The notes beneath the pieces are model-generated. The model was given only the letters and a program-made list of their open reading frames with translations. It did no database searches and was not told where the DNA came from. A stretch of DNA of 33,003 nt from DASZXJ01 sp035545895 (GTDB taxonomy: Bacteria > Planctomycetota > Phycisphaerae > Tepidisphaerales > Tepidisphaeraceae), in assembly GCA_035545895.1 (NCBI GenBank), contig DASZXJ010000240.1, positions 1 to 33,003 on the forward strand. Reading direction: 5' to 3'. Below are positions 24,093 through 32,581 of this stretch, piece by piece. A program made the position numbers and the translations under genes. Position 1 is the stretch's first letter, and each line of letters starts with the position of its first letter.

Positions 24093-25844
24093 ATGGAATC
24101 AGCAAGTCAGAGCGTTGAGGTTCCCCTTGAATCGCGCGGCCGGGCAAATAATCGGTGGGCGCGCACAGTCATTGTCGTCATTCTGATCGGCATCGCGATC
24201 ACGCTGACGAAGATCGGCCTCGACTACCGCCGATCGGAATTCGACCGAACGATGGCGATTCGTTACGACGGCGACGTGACTCATGGCCTGCGCTGGGGGC
24301 AGGTCGCCAACAAGGCGCACCTTTTCCTGGTTTACGACGCTTATCTCGCGGGCAAAGTCATTTTCGTGCCGAACGAGCTCGACTATACGCCTTTGCGAAT
24401 CACCATCATGAGCTGTTGGGCGCGGTGGGTCGAAAATCATTACCCTGACAACCAGAACTGGCAAAACAATTACGACTTCATGTGGCCCGTGATCGGACTG
24501 AACACGCTGGCGGAATGGCTTTCAAGCATTCTGGTATTTCTTCTCATCCGTATGTGGGTGATTCGCAGCGACGATGCCAACCGTTCGCCGCTCAAGGAAC
24601 CTTGGCCGTTTCGAGGCGTGTTTCGCGGGATGATCGGCGCGAGCTTCCTGTGGTTCAACCCGTGTGTCATTTGGGATGGCACCTGCTTTCCGCAATGGGA
24701 TATCTGGCTGGCGCCGTTTTTTCTCGGCGCGTTGCTGCTTTCGTGTATCGAGTGGTGGTTTGCGGCCGGGGTCTGCATCGCGACCGGCGCATTCCTGAAA
24801 GGACAGATTCTGCTGGTCGCGCCGATTTTCCTGGTCTGGCCGATCGTTCAACTGAGATGGCAGCCACTGGTGAAATTCGTGGCGGGCTTTGCGTTTGCAG
24901 CCGCGGGCATCGCCCTGCCATGGATGCGGCCCGATGGCGTGATGATGCTGTGGCTGATCCTGTTTATCACAGCGATTGGCATCACCACACCGCTCGCTTT
25001 GCGATGGAAACTCAATCGTTTTTGGATGATCGCTCTTCTATTGGCATCGGCCGGCTTAAGCTGGCCGTGGCATGCAATGTGGAGTCGATGGACCCTTTTA
25101 CCTCTGATGATGATCGGTGTCCTTGGCGCATCGCGTTTCGCCCCGCCTCGAATCGTGCCTCACCTTTACGCATTGGCGATTGCTGTTGCGATCTTTCTCT
25201 TCATTCCGCTCTACGGCGCTTCGACGGCATGGTTTGAAATCGGTTTCGAATTCGGCACGCATAAATTCATGAACATGGCGACCCGCGACACGTACAGCCT
25301 GCCCTGGGCGCTGGAAACGTATTTCCGCTGGCCGGACGACCCGAATCAACTCGTGCAGATTCCTCTTTGGGGCGCAATGGAGTTTCGCGGATTGATGTTC
25401 CTGATGTACGGCCTGTGCCTGCTGCTTTGTGGAATCGGGGCGGCGATTCATCAGCGCCGCGGCAATCCCCGGTTTCTGATCGCGTTTATCGCGCCGTGGA
25501 TTTGCTGGTTTGTACTATTAACACAATTGAATAACCGCTACATGGTATGGGCGGCTGCGTTTTCGGCGCTGTTGCCGGCAGTGAGCTGGGGAATGACCGC
25601 GCTGGGAGCGATCGTCAGTTACATCGGCTGGATGGGAATCGCGGTGATTCTGTGCTGGGACGGCGGCGATATGGCGCTGGCGCGGCGGGTCCGGCCGCTC
25701 ACGCCGCATATGATATGGCCGTTGCTGCTGGCGGCGGGAATCTACCTTTGGATGGTGATCGCACCGCGCCGCCGGCAGCAACGGCTTAGTAAAAGTGACT
25801 CCACTCCGGAAGACACTGCTACTTGCTGCCAGAGCTGCTCTTGA
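24093..25844 (+). CDS. Polytopic membrane protein, probable GT-C-type glycosyltransferase
   Basis: 583 residues with about 12 hydrophobic helices spread over residues 25-560. After TM1 (about 25-42) comes a first periplasmic-type loop with the acidic motif IRYDGDVTHGLRWG, the position where GT-C enzymes keep catalytic Asp/Glu residues. This loop also has FVPNELDYTPLRI. Other conserved-looking parts are GTCFPQWDIW and ALLLSCIEWW, with GAFLKGQILL after. GT-C proteins use polyprenyl-phosphate sugars as donors to glycosylate proteins, lipids or polysaccharide. No specific family is recognised, so the function is inferred from topology and loop 1 only. The C-terminus is a basic tail ending in CCQSCS. 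Its last 26 bp overlap the end of the next, oppositely oriented gene. Confidence 0.62.
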   Translation: MESASQSVEVPLESRGRANNRWARTVIVVILIGIAITLTKIGLDYRRSEFDRTMAIRYDGDVTHGLRWGQVANKAHLFLVYDAYLAGKVIFVPNELDYTPLRITIMSCWARWVENHYPDNQNWQNNYDFMWPVIGLNTLAEWLSSILVFLLIRMWVIRSDDANRSPLKEPWPFRGVFRGMIGASFLWFNPCVIWDGTCFPQWDIWLAPFFLGALLLSCIEWWFAAGVCIATGAFLKGQILLVAPIFLVWPIVQLRWQPLVKFVAGFAFAAAGIALPWMRPDGVMMLWLILFITAIGITTPLALRWKLNRFWMIALLLASAGLSWPWHAMWSRWTLLPLMMIGVLGASRFAPPRIVPHLYALAIAVAIFLFIPLYGASTAWFEIGFEFGTHKFMNMATRDTYSLPWALETYFRWPDDPNQLVQIPLWGAMEFRGLMFLMYGLCLLLCGIGAAIHQRRGNPRFLIAFIAPWICWFVLLTQLNNRYMVWAAAFSALLPAVSWGMTALGAIVSYIGWMGIAVILCWDGGDMALARRVRPLTPHMIWPLLLAAGIYLWMVIAPRRRQQRLSKSDSTPEDTATCCQSCS

Positions 25845-26343
25845 ACGAGTCGCCGCCCGAGGAGGCATCTCCGCCTGCTGCTGACGAATCGGTCTTGGCG
25901 AGGTTGGTCAGCTCGCTGGCCGTCGGATGCGAGACGCCCGGGTTCGGGCCATTCTCAATCTTGATGTGCGTCTCTTCGACGCCCGCAGTCTTGAGATAGG
26001 CGACAACCGCGTCATGACGCTGGGTCGTGGCTTCGCCCGCCGGAAGATTCAGGTAGACGGTCACATCGTCCCCTTCGTTGGGGAGCATCAGCGTCAGCTT
26101 GTTCGTGCCAAGCGAATTGAGCTTGGAGCCGTCAAAATGGACGGCATTGAGGGTGGCGTCTTCCTTGGCGCCGGTCGCCGCCTGGGCATTGGCCAACTGG
26201 CGGATATGACGGTTCTGGTCATCCTTTGGGAAGAAGTCCGACATGGAGGACTTGTCCTCGTTGCATCCAACCAGACCCGCCAAAGCCAGGCCGCCCGTCA
26301 TAACCGCATTCACGATGATCTTGTGATTCACTTTCATGGTCAT
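25819..26343 (-). CDS. Small lipoprotein at end of Tad operon, possibly CpaD-like
   Basis: 174 residues. A signal peptide ends in LVGC (Cys27). The middle (about 60-140) has SLGTNKLTLMLPNEGDDVTVYLNLP, then QRHDAVVAYLKTAGVEETHIKIENGPNPG. This pattern (a beta strand, then a helix and a 'v.yL...Gv....i' turn) recalls the CpaD pilus lipoprotein of Caulobacter-type Tad systems, but the identity is weak. The C-terminus is a low-complexity Ser/Gly tail. It begins 22 bp after tadC, so it is surely co-transcribed, which supports a pilus role. ATG 26343 is chosen for the signal peptide; ATG 26373 and a few others upstream overlap the tadC end. Its 3' end overlaps the membrane protein gene by 26 bp. Confidence 0.6.
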   Translation of the reverse strand: MTMKVNHKIIVNAVMTGGLALAGLVGCNEDKSSMSDFFPKDDQNRHIRQLANAQAATGAKEDATLNAVHFDGSKLNSLGTNKLTLMLPNEGDDVTVYLNLPAGEATTQRHDAVVAYLKTAGVEETHIKIENGPNPGVSHPTASELTNLAKTDSSAAGGDASSGGDSFKSSSGSK

Positions 26344-26365
26344 CTCGCTTTCGCTTAGGTCCTGC

Positions 26366-27292
26366 TTATTCATTGAACAATGCACTCTTCATCAAGCCGA
26401 TCACGGTTGGCCCGGCGAGCACGATGAACGTCGCCGGGAAGATGAACAGCACCAGGGGGAAACTCATTTTCACAGACGCCTTGGCAGCCATTTCCTCCGC
26501 CGCAAGCTGGCGTTTGGTTCGCAGCGAATCCGCGTGAATTCGCAGCGCGTTCGCGATGCTCGTGCCGAATCGTTCCGCCTGCACAAGCATGGCGGTCAGG
26601 GACTGCATGCCCGCATTACCCGTGCGGCTGCCCAGGTTCTTCAACGCCTCCGCTCTGGACAAACCGACTCGCGTTTCCATGTGGGCAATTCCCAGTTCCC
26701 GCGCAATCGCGGGATGCGCCAGGACCAGTTCCTGTCCAACGCGCTGCATGGCGGAGTCAACCGTCAATCCCGCTTCGACGCAGACGACCATCAGGTCGAG
26801 CGCATCGGGCAGGCCGAGCGTCAACGCCTTCTGGTTGCCCTTGATGCGGGTTCGCAGCCAGATCTTCGGCAGGAAGTATCCGATCAATCCCCCCAGCGAA
26901 ATGCCGAGCATCACGTTTTCGAGCATCGCGCCGATCGAGTAGCCGATCAACACGCCGAGCGTCAAAAAGATGAATTTGCAGCCGGCCACCAGTCGCAGGG
27001 CGCTGGGGGAATAAATTCCCGCATAACCCAGATCGCGGCGCAGACTGGACTGCTTCTCGCGAGTTTTGGGCATGAACGGCTCAGCGGCGGCAGAGCCAAT
27101 TCGCTGAAGCATCGGGGTCACGCCTTCACCAGAATGGCTGTCCGCCTGCGAATTCTGCGGAGCATTTTCATGTTCCGAGAGTCGCTTGCGAAGCTTGGTG
27201 TCGGTGTTGCCCATCGCCAGACGCGACAGGAACATCGCGATGGCCGCAACCGTGCCGCCCACCGAACAATATAGGAGCATTGTCTGATCCAT
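26366..27292 (-). CDS. tadC: Tad pilus inner-membrane platform protein TadC
   Basis: 308 residues. It has an N-terminal membrane helix (about 5-25), two central helices near 100-145, a GspF-type cytosolic helical domain (about 160-270) and a C-terminal helix. Family markers include LPDALDLMVVCVEAGLTVDSAMQRVGQEL and GTSIANALRIHADSLRTKRQLAAEEMAAKASVKMSFPLVLFIFP. With TadB it forms the platform on which the TadA ATPase drives Flp pilus assembly. GGAG 7 nt upstream supports the ATG at 27292. The gap after tadB is 35 bp. Confidence 0.93.
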   Translation of the reverse strand: MDQTMLLYCSVGGTVAAIAMFLSRLAMGNTDTKLRKRLSEHENAPQNSQADSHSGEGVTPMLQRIGSAAAEPFMPKTREKQSSLRRDLGYAGIYSPSALRLVAGCKFIFLTLGVLIGYSIGAMLENVMLGISLGGLIGYFLPKIWLRTRIKGNQKALTLGLPDALDLMVVCVEAGLTVDSAMQRVGQELVLAHPAIARELGIAHMETRVGLSRAEALKNLGSRTGNAGMQSLTAMLVQAERFGTSIANALRIHADSLRTKRQLAAEEMAAKASVKMSFPLVLFIFPATFIVLAGPTVIGLMKSALFNE

Positions 27293-27327
27293 AGCTCGCT
27301 CCGATCCTTAAACCAAAGCCCTCACAC

Positions 27328-28293
27328 TTACACAGTGACCGTCGTAATTTTCTTGATGCAGTACAAACCAAGTAGCTGCAATCCAAACGCCACGCCCAGC
27401 AATACCAGGCCCAGCGAGGTTCGGATCAACACGCCCGCGTAATCCGGGTTGAGCGTGTAGGCGATCACGAACATCACCGCGGGGAAGGCGGACAGGATGT
27501 ACCCTGTAAATCGGCCTTCAGCGGTCTTGGCTTTGACGTGCTGCTGCAAACGAATGCGTTGACGGATCATGCCGCTGATGTTGCCCAGCACTTCCGACAG
27601 ATCGCCGCCGGTCTGACGCTGAATCAGCACAGCCGTGACGAAGAACGCGAAGTCGCTGGAATCGATGCGGCGAGCCATGTCCTTCAAGCAGTCGTCCATC
27701 GACGAACCCAGGCTGTGCTGGTCATACGCCCGGCGAAACTCGCCCGCCAGCGGCTGGGGCAACTCTTCGGACATCATCTGCAAGCCGGTGCTCAAGCTGT
27801 GGCCGGCCTTGAGAATTCGTGACAGAAAATCGAGTGCTTCGGGCAACTGGTCGGCCAGCAAACGCTGGCGCTTGGATCGCTTGGTGCTCAGCCAGACGCA
27901 CGGAGCATAAAGTCCGATGCCGGCGGCAACGAGCGACACAATGATCGATCCGCTGCACACATAAGTCACCATAAACGCCGCCAGGCCCGCGCTGGTCGCA
28001 ATCGCCAGAAACCGCGAAAGGGTCAAATCCGGCGAAGCGTAGATGAGCATGCTGTTGATGCTGTCGAAAAACGACCATTGCACGAGCACGCCGGTCAATC
28101 CTTCGGCTTCCTGCTGAAGAACGATGTTCTTGTGCGTTTCAGCGCTGGAATCCGTGGCCGTGCCGTCGGAGCTCAACCGCTGCTTGAGCTTGCGGCGTTC
28201 AGGGTCGGCAAAGTTGCCGATCACCTGCGACGCGGCATACACAACCAGCATCACGGCTCCTGCAATCACGATTGGCAATGTCATGTCTTCCAT
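27328..28293 (-). CDS. tadB: Tad pilus inner-membrane platform protein TadB
   Basis: About 321 residues. An N-terminal helix (about 5-22) precedes a charged cytosolic stretch, two helices near 95-135, the GspF domain (about 155-265) and two C-terminal helices. Hallmarks are LPEALDFLSRILKAGHSLSTGLQMMSEELPQPLAGEF and FFVTAVLIQRQTGGDLSEVLGNISGMIRQRIRL, the usual TadB wording. It partners TadC. The ATG at 28293 has GGGA about 7 nt upstream; the next in-frame ATG at 28308 lacks a binding site but cannot be excluded. Confidence 0.93.
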   Translation of the reverse strand: MEDMTLPIVIAGAVMLVVYAASQVIGNFADPERRKLKQRLSSDGTATDSSAETHKNIVLQQEAEGLTGVLVQWSFFDSINSMLIYASPDLTLSRFLAIATSAGLAAFMVTYVCSGSIIVSLVAAGIGLYAPCVWLSTKRSKRQRLLADQLPEALDFLSRILKAGHSLSTGLQMMSEELPQPLAGEFRRAYDQHSLGSSMDDCLKDMARRIDSSDFAFFVTAVLIQRQTGGDLSEVLGNISGMIRQRIRLQQHVKAKTAEGRFTGYILSAFPAVMFVIAYTLNPDYAGVLIRTSLGLVLLGVAFGLQLLGLYCIKKITTVTV

Positions 28294-28330
28294 AATTTCA
28301 TCCCGCATTGGCGGCTAATCGTCGCGTCAA

Positions 28331-29755
28331 TTACACCTGGAAAACCCGACGCATGAACAAGTCCGGCGGCAACTTGATGCCTCGGTGTTCGATCTTCTCG
28401 TACACGCGCGGGCGAATGCCCGTCGCCACGAACTGCCCGGTCGCATGACCGTCGCTGTCCACACCGCTCTGCTCGAAGGTAAACAATTCGTGCATTTGAA
28501 TCTGTTCGCCTTCCATGCCGGAAATCTCGCTGACGCTGGTCACCTTTCGGCGACCACCGGGCAGGCGCCTCGCCTGCACAACCAGTTGAATCGCGCTGGA
28601 CACCTGTGTCCGCAGGGCGCGCATCGGAATGTCGTACCCCGCCATCGCGATCATCACTTCAAGGCGGCTCAGCGCATCGCGAGGCGTGTTGGCGTGAATC
28701 GTCGTCATCGATCCATCGTGGCCGGTGTTCATCGCCTGGAGCATGTCCAGCGCTTCGGCGCCTCGAACTTCGCCGATGATGATCCGATCGGGACGCATAC
28801 GCAGACAGTTTTTCACCAGGTCTCGCTGCGTGATTTCGCCTTTGCCTTCGATGTTCATCGGACGCGTTTCCAGTCGCACGACGTGCGGCTGCTGCATCTG
28901 AAGTTCGGCTGCGTCTTCGATTGTGATGACGCGTTCGTCGGTCGGAATATATCGCGACAAGCAGTTCAAAAGCGTCGTTTTACCCGAGCCCGTACCACCG
29001 CTGATGAGAATGTTGCAGCGGGCCTGCACGGCAGCGGCGAGGAAATCCATCACCGCCGACGGGAACGCCCCATGACGAATGAGGTCTTCCAGTTGCAGCG
29101 GCTTGGCGCCGAAGCGACGAATCGACATCGCCGGACCGTCCAAGGCCAGAGGCGGAATGATCGCATTCACGCGACTTCCATCCGCCAGACGCGCATCCAC
29201 CATCGGGCTGGTCTCATCCACCCGGCGACCCACCAGGCCGACGATTCGATCGATGATCTGACGCAGGTGAGCGTTGTCCCGGAAATTGACATCCACCATT
29301 TCCAGGCGGCCTTTGCGTTCGCAATAGACCCGGTCATATCGGTTGACCAGAATGTCGGTGATCGTCGGATCTTTCAGCAGCGTTTCCAGCGGGCCAAGGC
29401 CGAAGGTCTCATCCATGACCTCGTCCATCAGCTTTTCCTGCTCGATGCTGTTGATCAGGCCCTTCTCACTCTGGCAGAGTTCGCGAATCAGAACGCGAAC
29501 TTCCTTGCGGACCGTATCCGGCGGCAGCGAGCGGAGGTTTTGCACATCCAGGCGCTCAACCAACTGCTGGTGAATGCGCACCTTCAATTGCTGCATGTAC
29601 AGTTGACGCTCGGTGAGCACCGCGTGCTTGGGCATCTCAATTCGCGGCGGCGCCGGAATGGCGGGCGCGAAAACGGCGGTTGCATCCGTACCCGGCGCGG
29701 CGGGCGGTGGCGGCACGTTCGCGGTGCTCGATGTGTTTTTTGTAAACAGACCCAT
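28331..29755 (-). CDS. tadA: Tad pilus assembly ATPase TadA/CpaF
   Basis: 474 residues, the hexameric secretion ATPase that powers Flp pilus extension and, in this family, retraction. A proline/alanine-rich N-terminus leads into the N-domain (about 55-230), with VNRYDRVYCERKG. The RecA-like domain carries Walker A GGTGSGKTT (Lys259), the Asp box and Walker B GEVRGAEALDMLQAM, and the His box MTTIHANTPRDALSRLE. The C-terminus has EISGMEGEQIQMHELF. GGAG 8 nt before ATG supports the start. Length is normal and all motifs are intact. It lies 29 bp after the tadZ gene and 22-37 bp before tadB. Confidence 0.97.
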   Translation of the reverse strand: MGLFTKNTSSTANVPPPPAAPGTDATAVFAPAIPAPPRIEMPKHAVLTERQLYMQQLKVRIHQQLVERLDVQNLRSLPPDTVRKEVRVLIRELCQSEKGLINSIEQEKLMDEVMDETFGLGPLETLLKDPTITDILVNRYDRVYCERKGRLEMVDVNFRDNAHLRQIIDRIVGLVGRRVDETSPMVDARLADGSRVNAIIPPLALDGPAMSIRRFGAKPLQLEDLIRHGAFPSAVMDFLAAAVQARCNILISGGTGSGKTTLLNCLSRYIPTDERVITIEDAAELQMQQPHVVRLETRPMNIEGKGEITQRDLVKNCLRMRPDRIIIGEVRGAEALDMLQAMNTGHDGSMTTIHANTPRDALSRLEVMIAMAGYDIPMRALRTQVSSAIQLVVQARRLPGGRRKVTSVSEISGMEGEQIQMHELFTFEQSGVDSDGHATGQFVATGIRPRVYEKIEHRGIKLPPDLFMRRVFQV

Positions 29756-29783
29756 GACTTACTCCAACTCTTCGCAACCCGAT

Positions 29784-30917
29784 TTAGGCGGCTTCCTTCG
29801 CCTGCTTGTTCGTCAGCGACTGAGCCAACTCGTTCAAGCTCATGCTCATTTCGCTTCGCGGGGATCGAATCACCACCGGCTCGCCGTAATTGATGGCGGC
29901 AATGGCGTTCTTGAAGTCGTTTGGAACCATCCATGAGATTTTCAATCCCAGGGCCCGTTCGACCTCGCTGGGCTCGATATCCCAGCCCTTTTTCACAAAT
30001 CGGTTGACGACGATTCGGATTTTGTTGGCTTCAATCCCCATTCGCCGCAGCACGCCGACAAATCGCTCGGCATTCTTGGCGCTGGGAACATTGAGCTGCA
30101 TCACAATGATGTTCAGGTCCGCGTTCTGGATGGTCGTCGAATAAATCGGATCGATGCTCATCAGGGAATCGATGACGACGTTATCGAAAACCCGTCCGAC
30201 CACATTCAGCAGGCGGGCAACGCCCGCCTGAGTCACGCGCTGCGTATCTTCCGGCAGGTCGGGCCGGGCAAGAATCGCAACGTTGCTCTTTCGATGCAGC
30301 GCCAGGGCGTTATCCAGAAGCTGCTTGTCGAGCTTGGAGGATGAATCCATGACGTCCGCGATCGTGTAGCGGGCGCGCGTATCGAAATAGCTCGCGACTC
30401 CGCCGCGAATCAGGTCCATGTCCAGCAGGCAGGTCTTGCCCGATTGTCCGAGCGAGGCTGCGACGTTGCAGGAAACCGTGGTCGATCCGCAGCCGCCCTG
30501 TGTGGGAACGATATGGATAAATCGCGCCCGTTTGCCCATGCCATGCTGATTGGCAACACGCTCAATCGCGGCGGCAAACTTGTTCTCGGCGATGGGCAGC
30601 GGAATGAACTCCTTCACTCCCAGATGCATCGCCTCCATCAGCAGGTTCGCGTCGAGCACCTGGCTCATCACGAAGAAGCTGATGTTCGGAAACTGCCTGG
30701 GCAACTGCGCCATCTTCTTGAGATTCTCCGGCGCGTTGGGATCGAGGTTGACCACAACGAGCTGCGGAGCATCTCCACGAGCCAGCATCGGCTGGAGCGC
30801 ATCTGCGTTGGGCATCTGCCCGACGAGGTTCACTCCGAATGCCGACAGAAAGTTTGCAAGCTCCTGCCGGTTGGCTGCATCCGGATCGATGATTACACAG
30901 TTCAGCTGGACGTACAT
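29784..30917 (-). CDS. tadZ: Tad pilus localisation protein TadZ/CpaE with atypical Walker A
   Basis: 377 residues in two parts. Residues 1 to about 120 form an atypical response-receiver fold (VVVNLDPNAPENLKKM, EAMHLGVKEFIPLPI). From about 130 there is a MinD/ParA-type ATPase domain that places the pilus machine at its site in the cell. The Walker A region reads TQGGCGSTT (139-147): both lysines of the usual KGGVGKTT are absent, replaced by Gln and Ser. The A' region LLDMDLIRGG (Asp166 or Asp168) is kept. Such deviation is known in TadZ proteins. AGGA 6 nt before ATG supports the start. It lies between cpaC and tadA in the operon. Confidence 0.92.
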   Translation of the reverse strand: MYVQLNCVIIDPDAANRQELANFLSAFGVNLVGQMPNADALQPMLARGDAPQLVVVNLDPNAPENLKKMAQLPRQFPNISFFVMSQVLDANLLMEAMHLGVKEFIPLPIAENKFAAAIERVANQHGMGKRARFIHIVPTQGGCGSTTVSCNVAASLGQSGKTCLLDMDLIRGGVASYFDTRARYTIADVMDSSSKLDKQLLDNALALHRKSNVAILARPDLPEDTQRVTQAGVARLLNVVGRVFDNVVIDSLMSIDPIYSTTIQNADLNIIVMQLNVPSAKNAERFVGVLRRMGIEANKIRIVVNRFVKKGWDIEPSEVERALGLKISWMVPNDFKNAIAAINYGEPVVIRSPRSEMSMSLNELAQSLTNKQAKEAA

Positions 30918-30979
30918 GGCACTTCCTGCTCTTGCAAAATCTCTCTACTCCCAACGTCTCCCTGAGTTTCTACATCCGC

Positions 30980-32521
30980 TCAGGGCTTGACATTGACTGC
31001 TTCTTCCTGGGCCGGCGTGAAGCCGACGGAGGCGGCGGGCATCGCGTCGTGGTGAACGGCCGGCTGGGTCGTTGAACCTTTCTTCGGCTCAACAATCTCG
31101 CTGCCCAAGTCGCGACCCCAGAACAATTCCATTTCATTCGGGTCACGCCACTTTTCGCCAGGCATCGCCGGAACTTCGTCGGGATTCATCGGCGACACCA
31201 GACGCGGCGTCACGAGAACCACCAGCTCGGTCTCCTTGCGCTGATAGCGAACGGATCGGAACAAAGCACCTACCACCGGCAGATCGCCGAGAATCGGCGT
31301 CACGTCCTTGTTGGCGGTGACGGAGTTATTCAGCAGGCCCGCAATCGCGAAGGTCTGGCCTTCAGCCAGTTCGATCGACGTATCGACCTTGCGGCTGGTC
31401 AGACCGGGAATCACAAAGCCGTTCAGACGGACCGCTGTGCTGAAGTCGAGGTCGCTGACTTCCGGCGAACATTTCAGACGGATGTGGCCATCGCCGAGAA
31501 CGACCGGCACGAACTTGAGCTTCACACCGAACTGACGGTATTCGACCGTGATTGCCACACCACCCGAGCCGCCGCCTTGCGTGACGGGAACCGGGAACTC
31601 ACCACCGGCGAGGAAGTCAGCTTCCTGGCCGCTGATCGTAATCAGGTTCGGCTCAGCCAGCATGCGGAGCAGGTTGTTCTGCCGCAAAGCCTGGATGAAG
31701 TATTCGAGATAGAAGTTGCCGATCTGGCCGGCGCCATAGACGGTAATGCCGGGATTGAGCGGCGTTGCGCCGTCGAGGCTGACGCCGCTGAACGGCGGAG
31801 TCGCGCCAACCGTGCCCGACTTGAGCAGAGCCGACGACGGATTGACCTGTCCGATGTTGCTGCCGCCCAGGAAGGCGCCGCTGGCGTAGTCGCCGTTGAT
31901 GCCAAGCTGGCTGACAGCCGAACGCGAAACTTCCGCGAACCGGACCTGCAGCATGACCTGCTTGCCGCCGGAAACTTCAAGGAAATTCAATACTTTCGCG
32001 GAGTAGGGCGATGCAATCGCCACAGCCTGCTCGGCGGTTTGAAGGTTCGGAACGCGGCCACGCAACGCCACCGTGCCGTTGAGCGTGGTCACTTCGATCT
32101 TGGAATCAGGGAACATCGCCTTGAGCTGGTCCTGCATCGCCTGCAGATCGAACTCGACGGTGACGTCGATCACCTGAGAGCGCTCCGCGTCGTCCCAGAT
32201 GATGACTTGTGTCGAGCCAATCTTCTTGGCGGTGACAAGAATGTTGCCCGGGCCAATCGGATTGACGTCGGCAATGTCGGCCTGGCCGACGCTGACGCGC
32301 TTGTACGGCACCTTGGTCGTGATGACCGCGGTCTTGTTGACGGTGAGCTTGATTCGCCCGGTTCCGTCAACTCCGTCGGAGACAATGGCGCCTTGAGCAT
32401 TGCTGCTCTGAGGCGCGGTTGCCTGCTGGGCGGTGGTGGCTTGCACGACCGCCAGCACGGCGACCATGGCCCCACCCAGCAACTTCAGGTTTCGGCTCTT
32501 TTTCTTTTCAGTATTTCGCAT
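30980..32521 (-). CDS. cpaC: Tad pilus outer-membrane secretin CpaC/RcpA
   Basis: 513 residues. A signal peptide (about 1-31) is followed by the pilus-assembly N domain (about 55-110; VPYKRVSVGQADIADVNPIGPGNILVTAKKIGSTQVIIWD). Next are a BON domain (about 130-190; KIEVTTLNGTVALRGRVPNLQTAEQAV) and the secretin domain (about 195-455). The last shows VMLQVRFAEVSR, LLRMLAEPNLITISGQEADFLAGGEFPVPV, the family strands around LKFVPVVLGDGHIRL, and LGDLPVVGALFRS. The tail after 460 is a polar stretch. It forms the outer-membrane channel for the Flp pilus. GGAG 7 nt upstream supports the ATG. Length is typical. Confidence 0.95.
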   Translation of the reverse strand: MRNTEKKKSRNLKLLGGAMVAVLAVVQATTAQQATAPQSSNAQGAIVSDGVDGTGRIKLTVNKTAVITTKVPYKRVSVGQADIADVNPIGPGNILVTAKKIGSTQVIIWDDAERSQVIDVTVEFDLQAMQDQLKAMFPDSKIEVTTLNGTVALRGRVPNLQTAEQAVAIASPYSAKVLNFLEVSGGKQVMLQVRFAEVSRSAVSQLGINGDYASGAFLGGSNIGQVNPSSALLKSGTVGATPPFSGVSLDGATPLNPGITVYGAGQIGNFYLEYFIQALRQNNLLRMLAEPNLITISGQEADFLAGGEFPVPVTQGGGSGGVAITVEYRQFGVKLKFVPVVLGDGHIRLKCSPEVSDLDFSTAVRLNGFVIPGLTSRKVDTSIELAEGQTFAIAGLLNNSVTANKDVTPILGDLPVVGALFRSVRYQRKETELVVLVTPRLVSPMNPDEVPAMPGEKWRDPNEMELFWGRDLGSEIVEPKKGSTTQPAVHHDAMPAASVGFTPAQEEAVNVKP

Positions 32522-32581
32522 GACCGGCTCCGCTTCTGCTTGGCCCCTACTGCATGGTTAAAATTGGACTCTGTTTGATGG

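Noticed and set aside
28385..29893. A 502-codon open frame opposite tadA
   Set aside because: Antisense shadow; tadA motifs on the minus strand are complete.
31484..32578. A 364-codon open frame opposite cpaC
   Set aside because: Antisense shadow of the secretin, no independent evidence.
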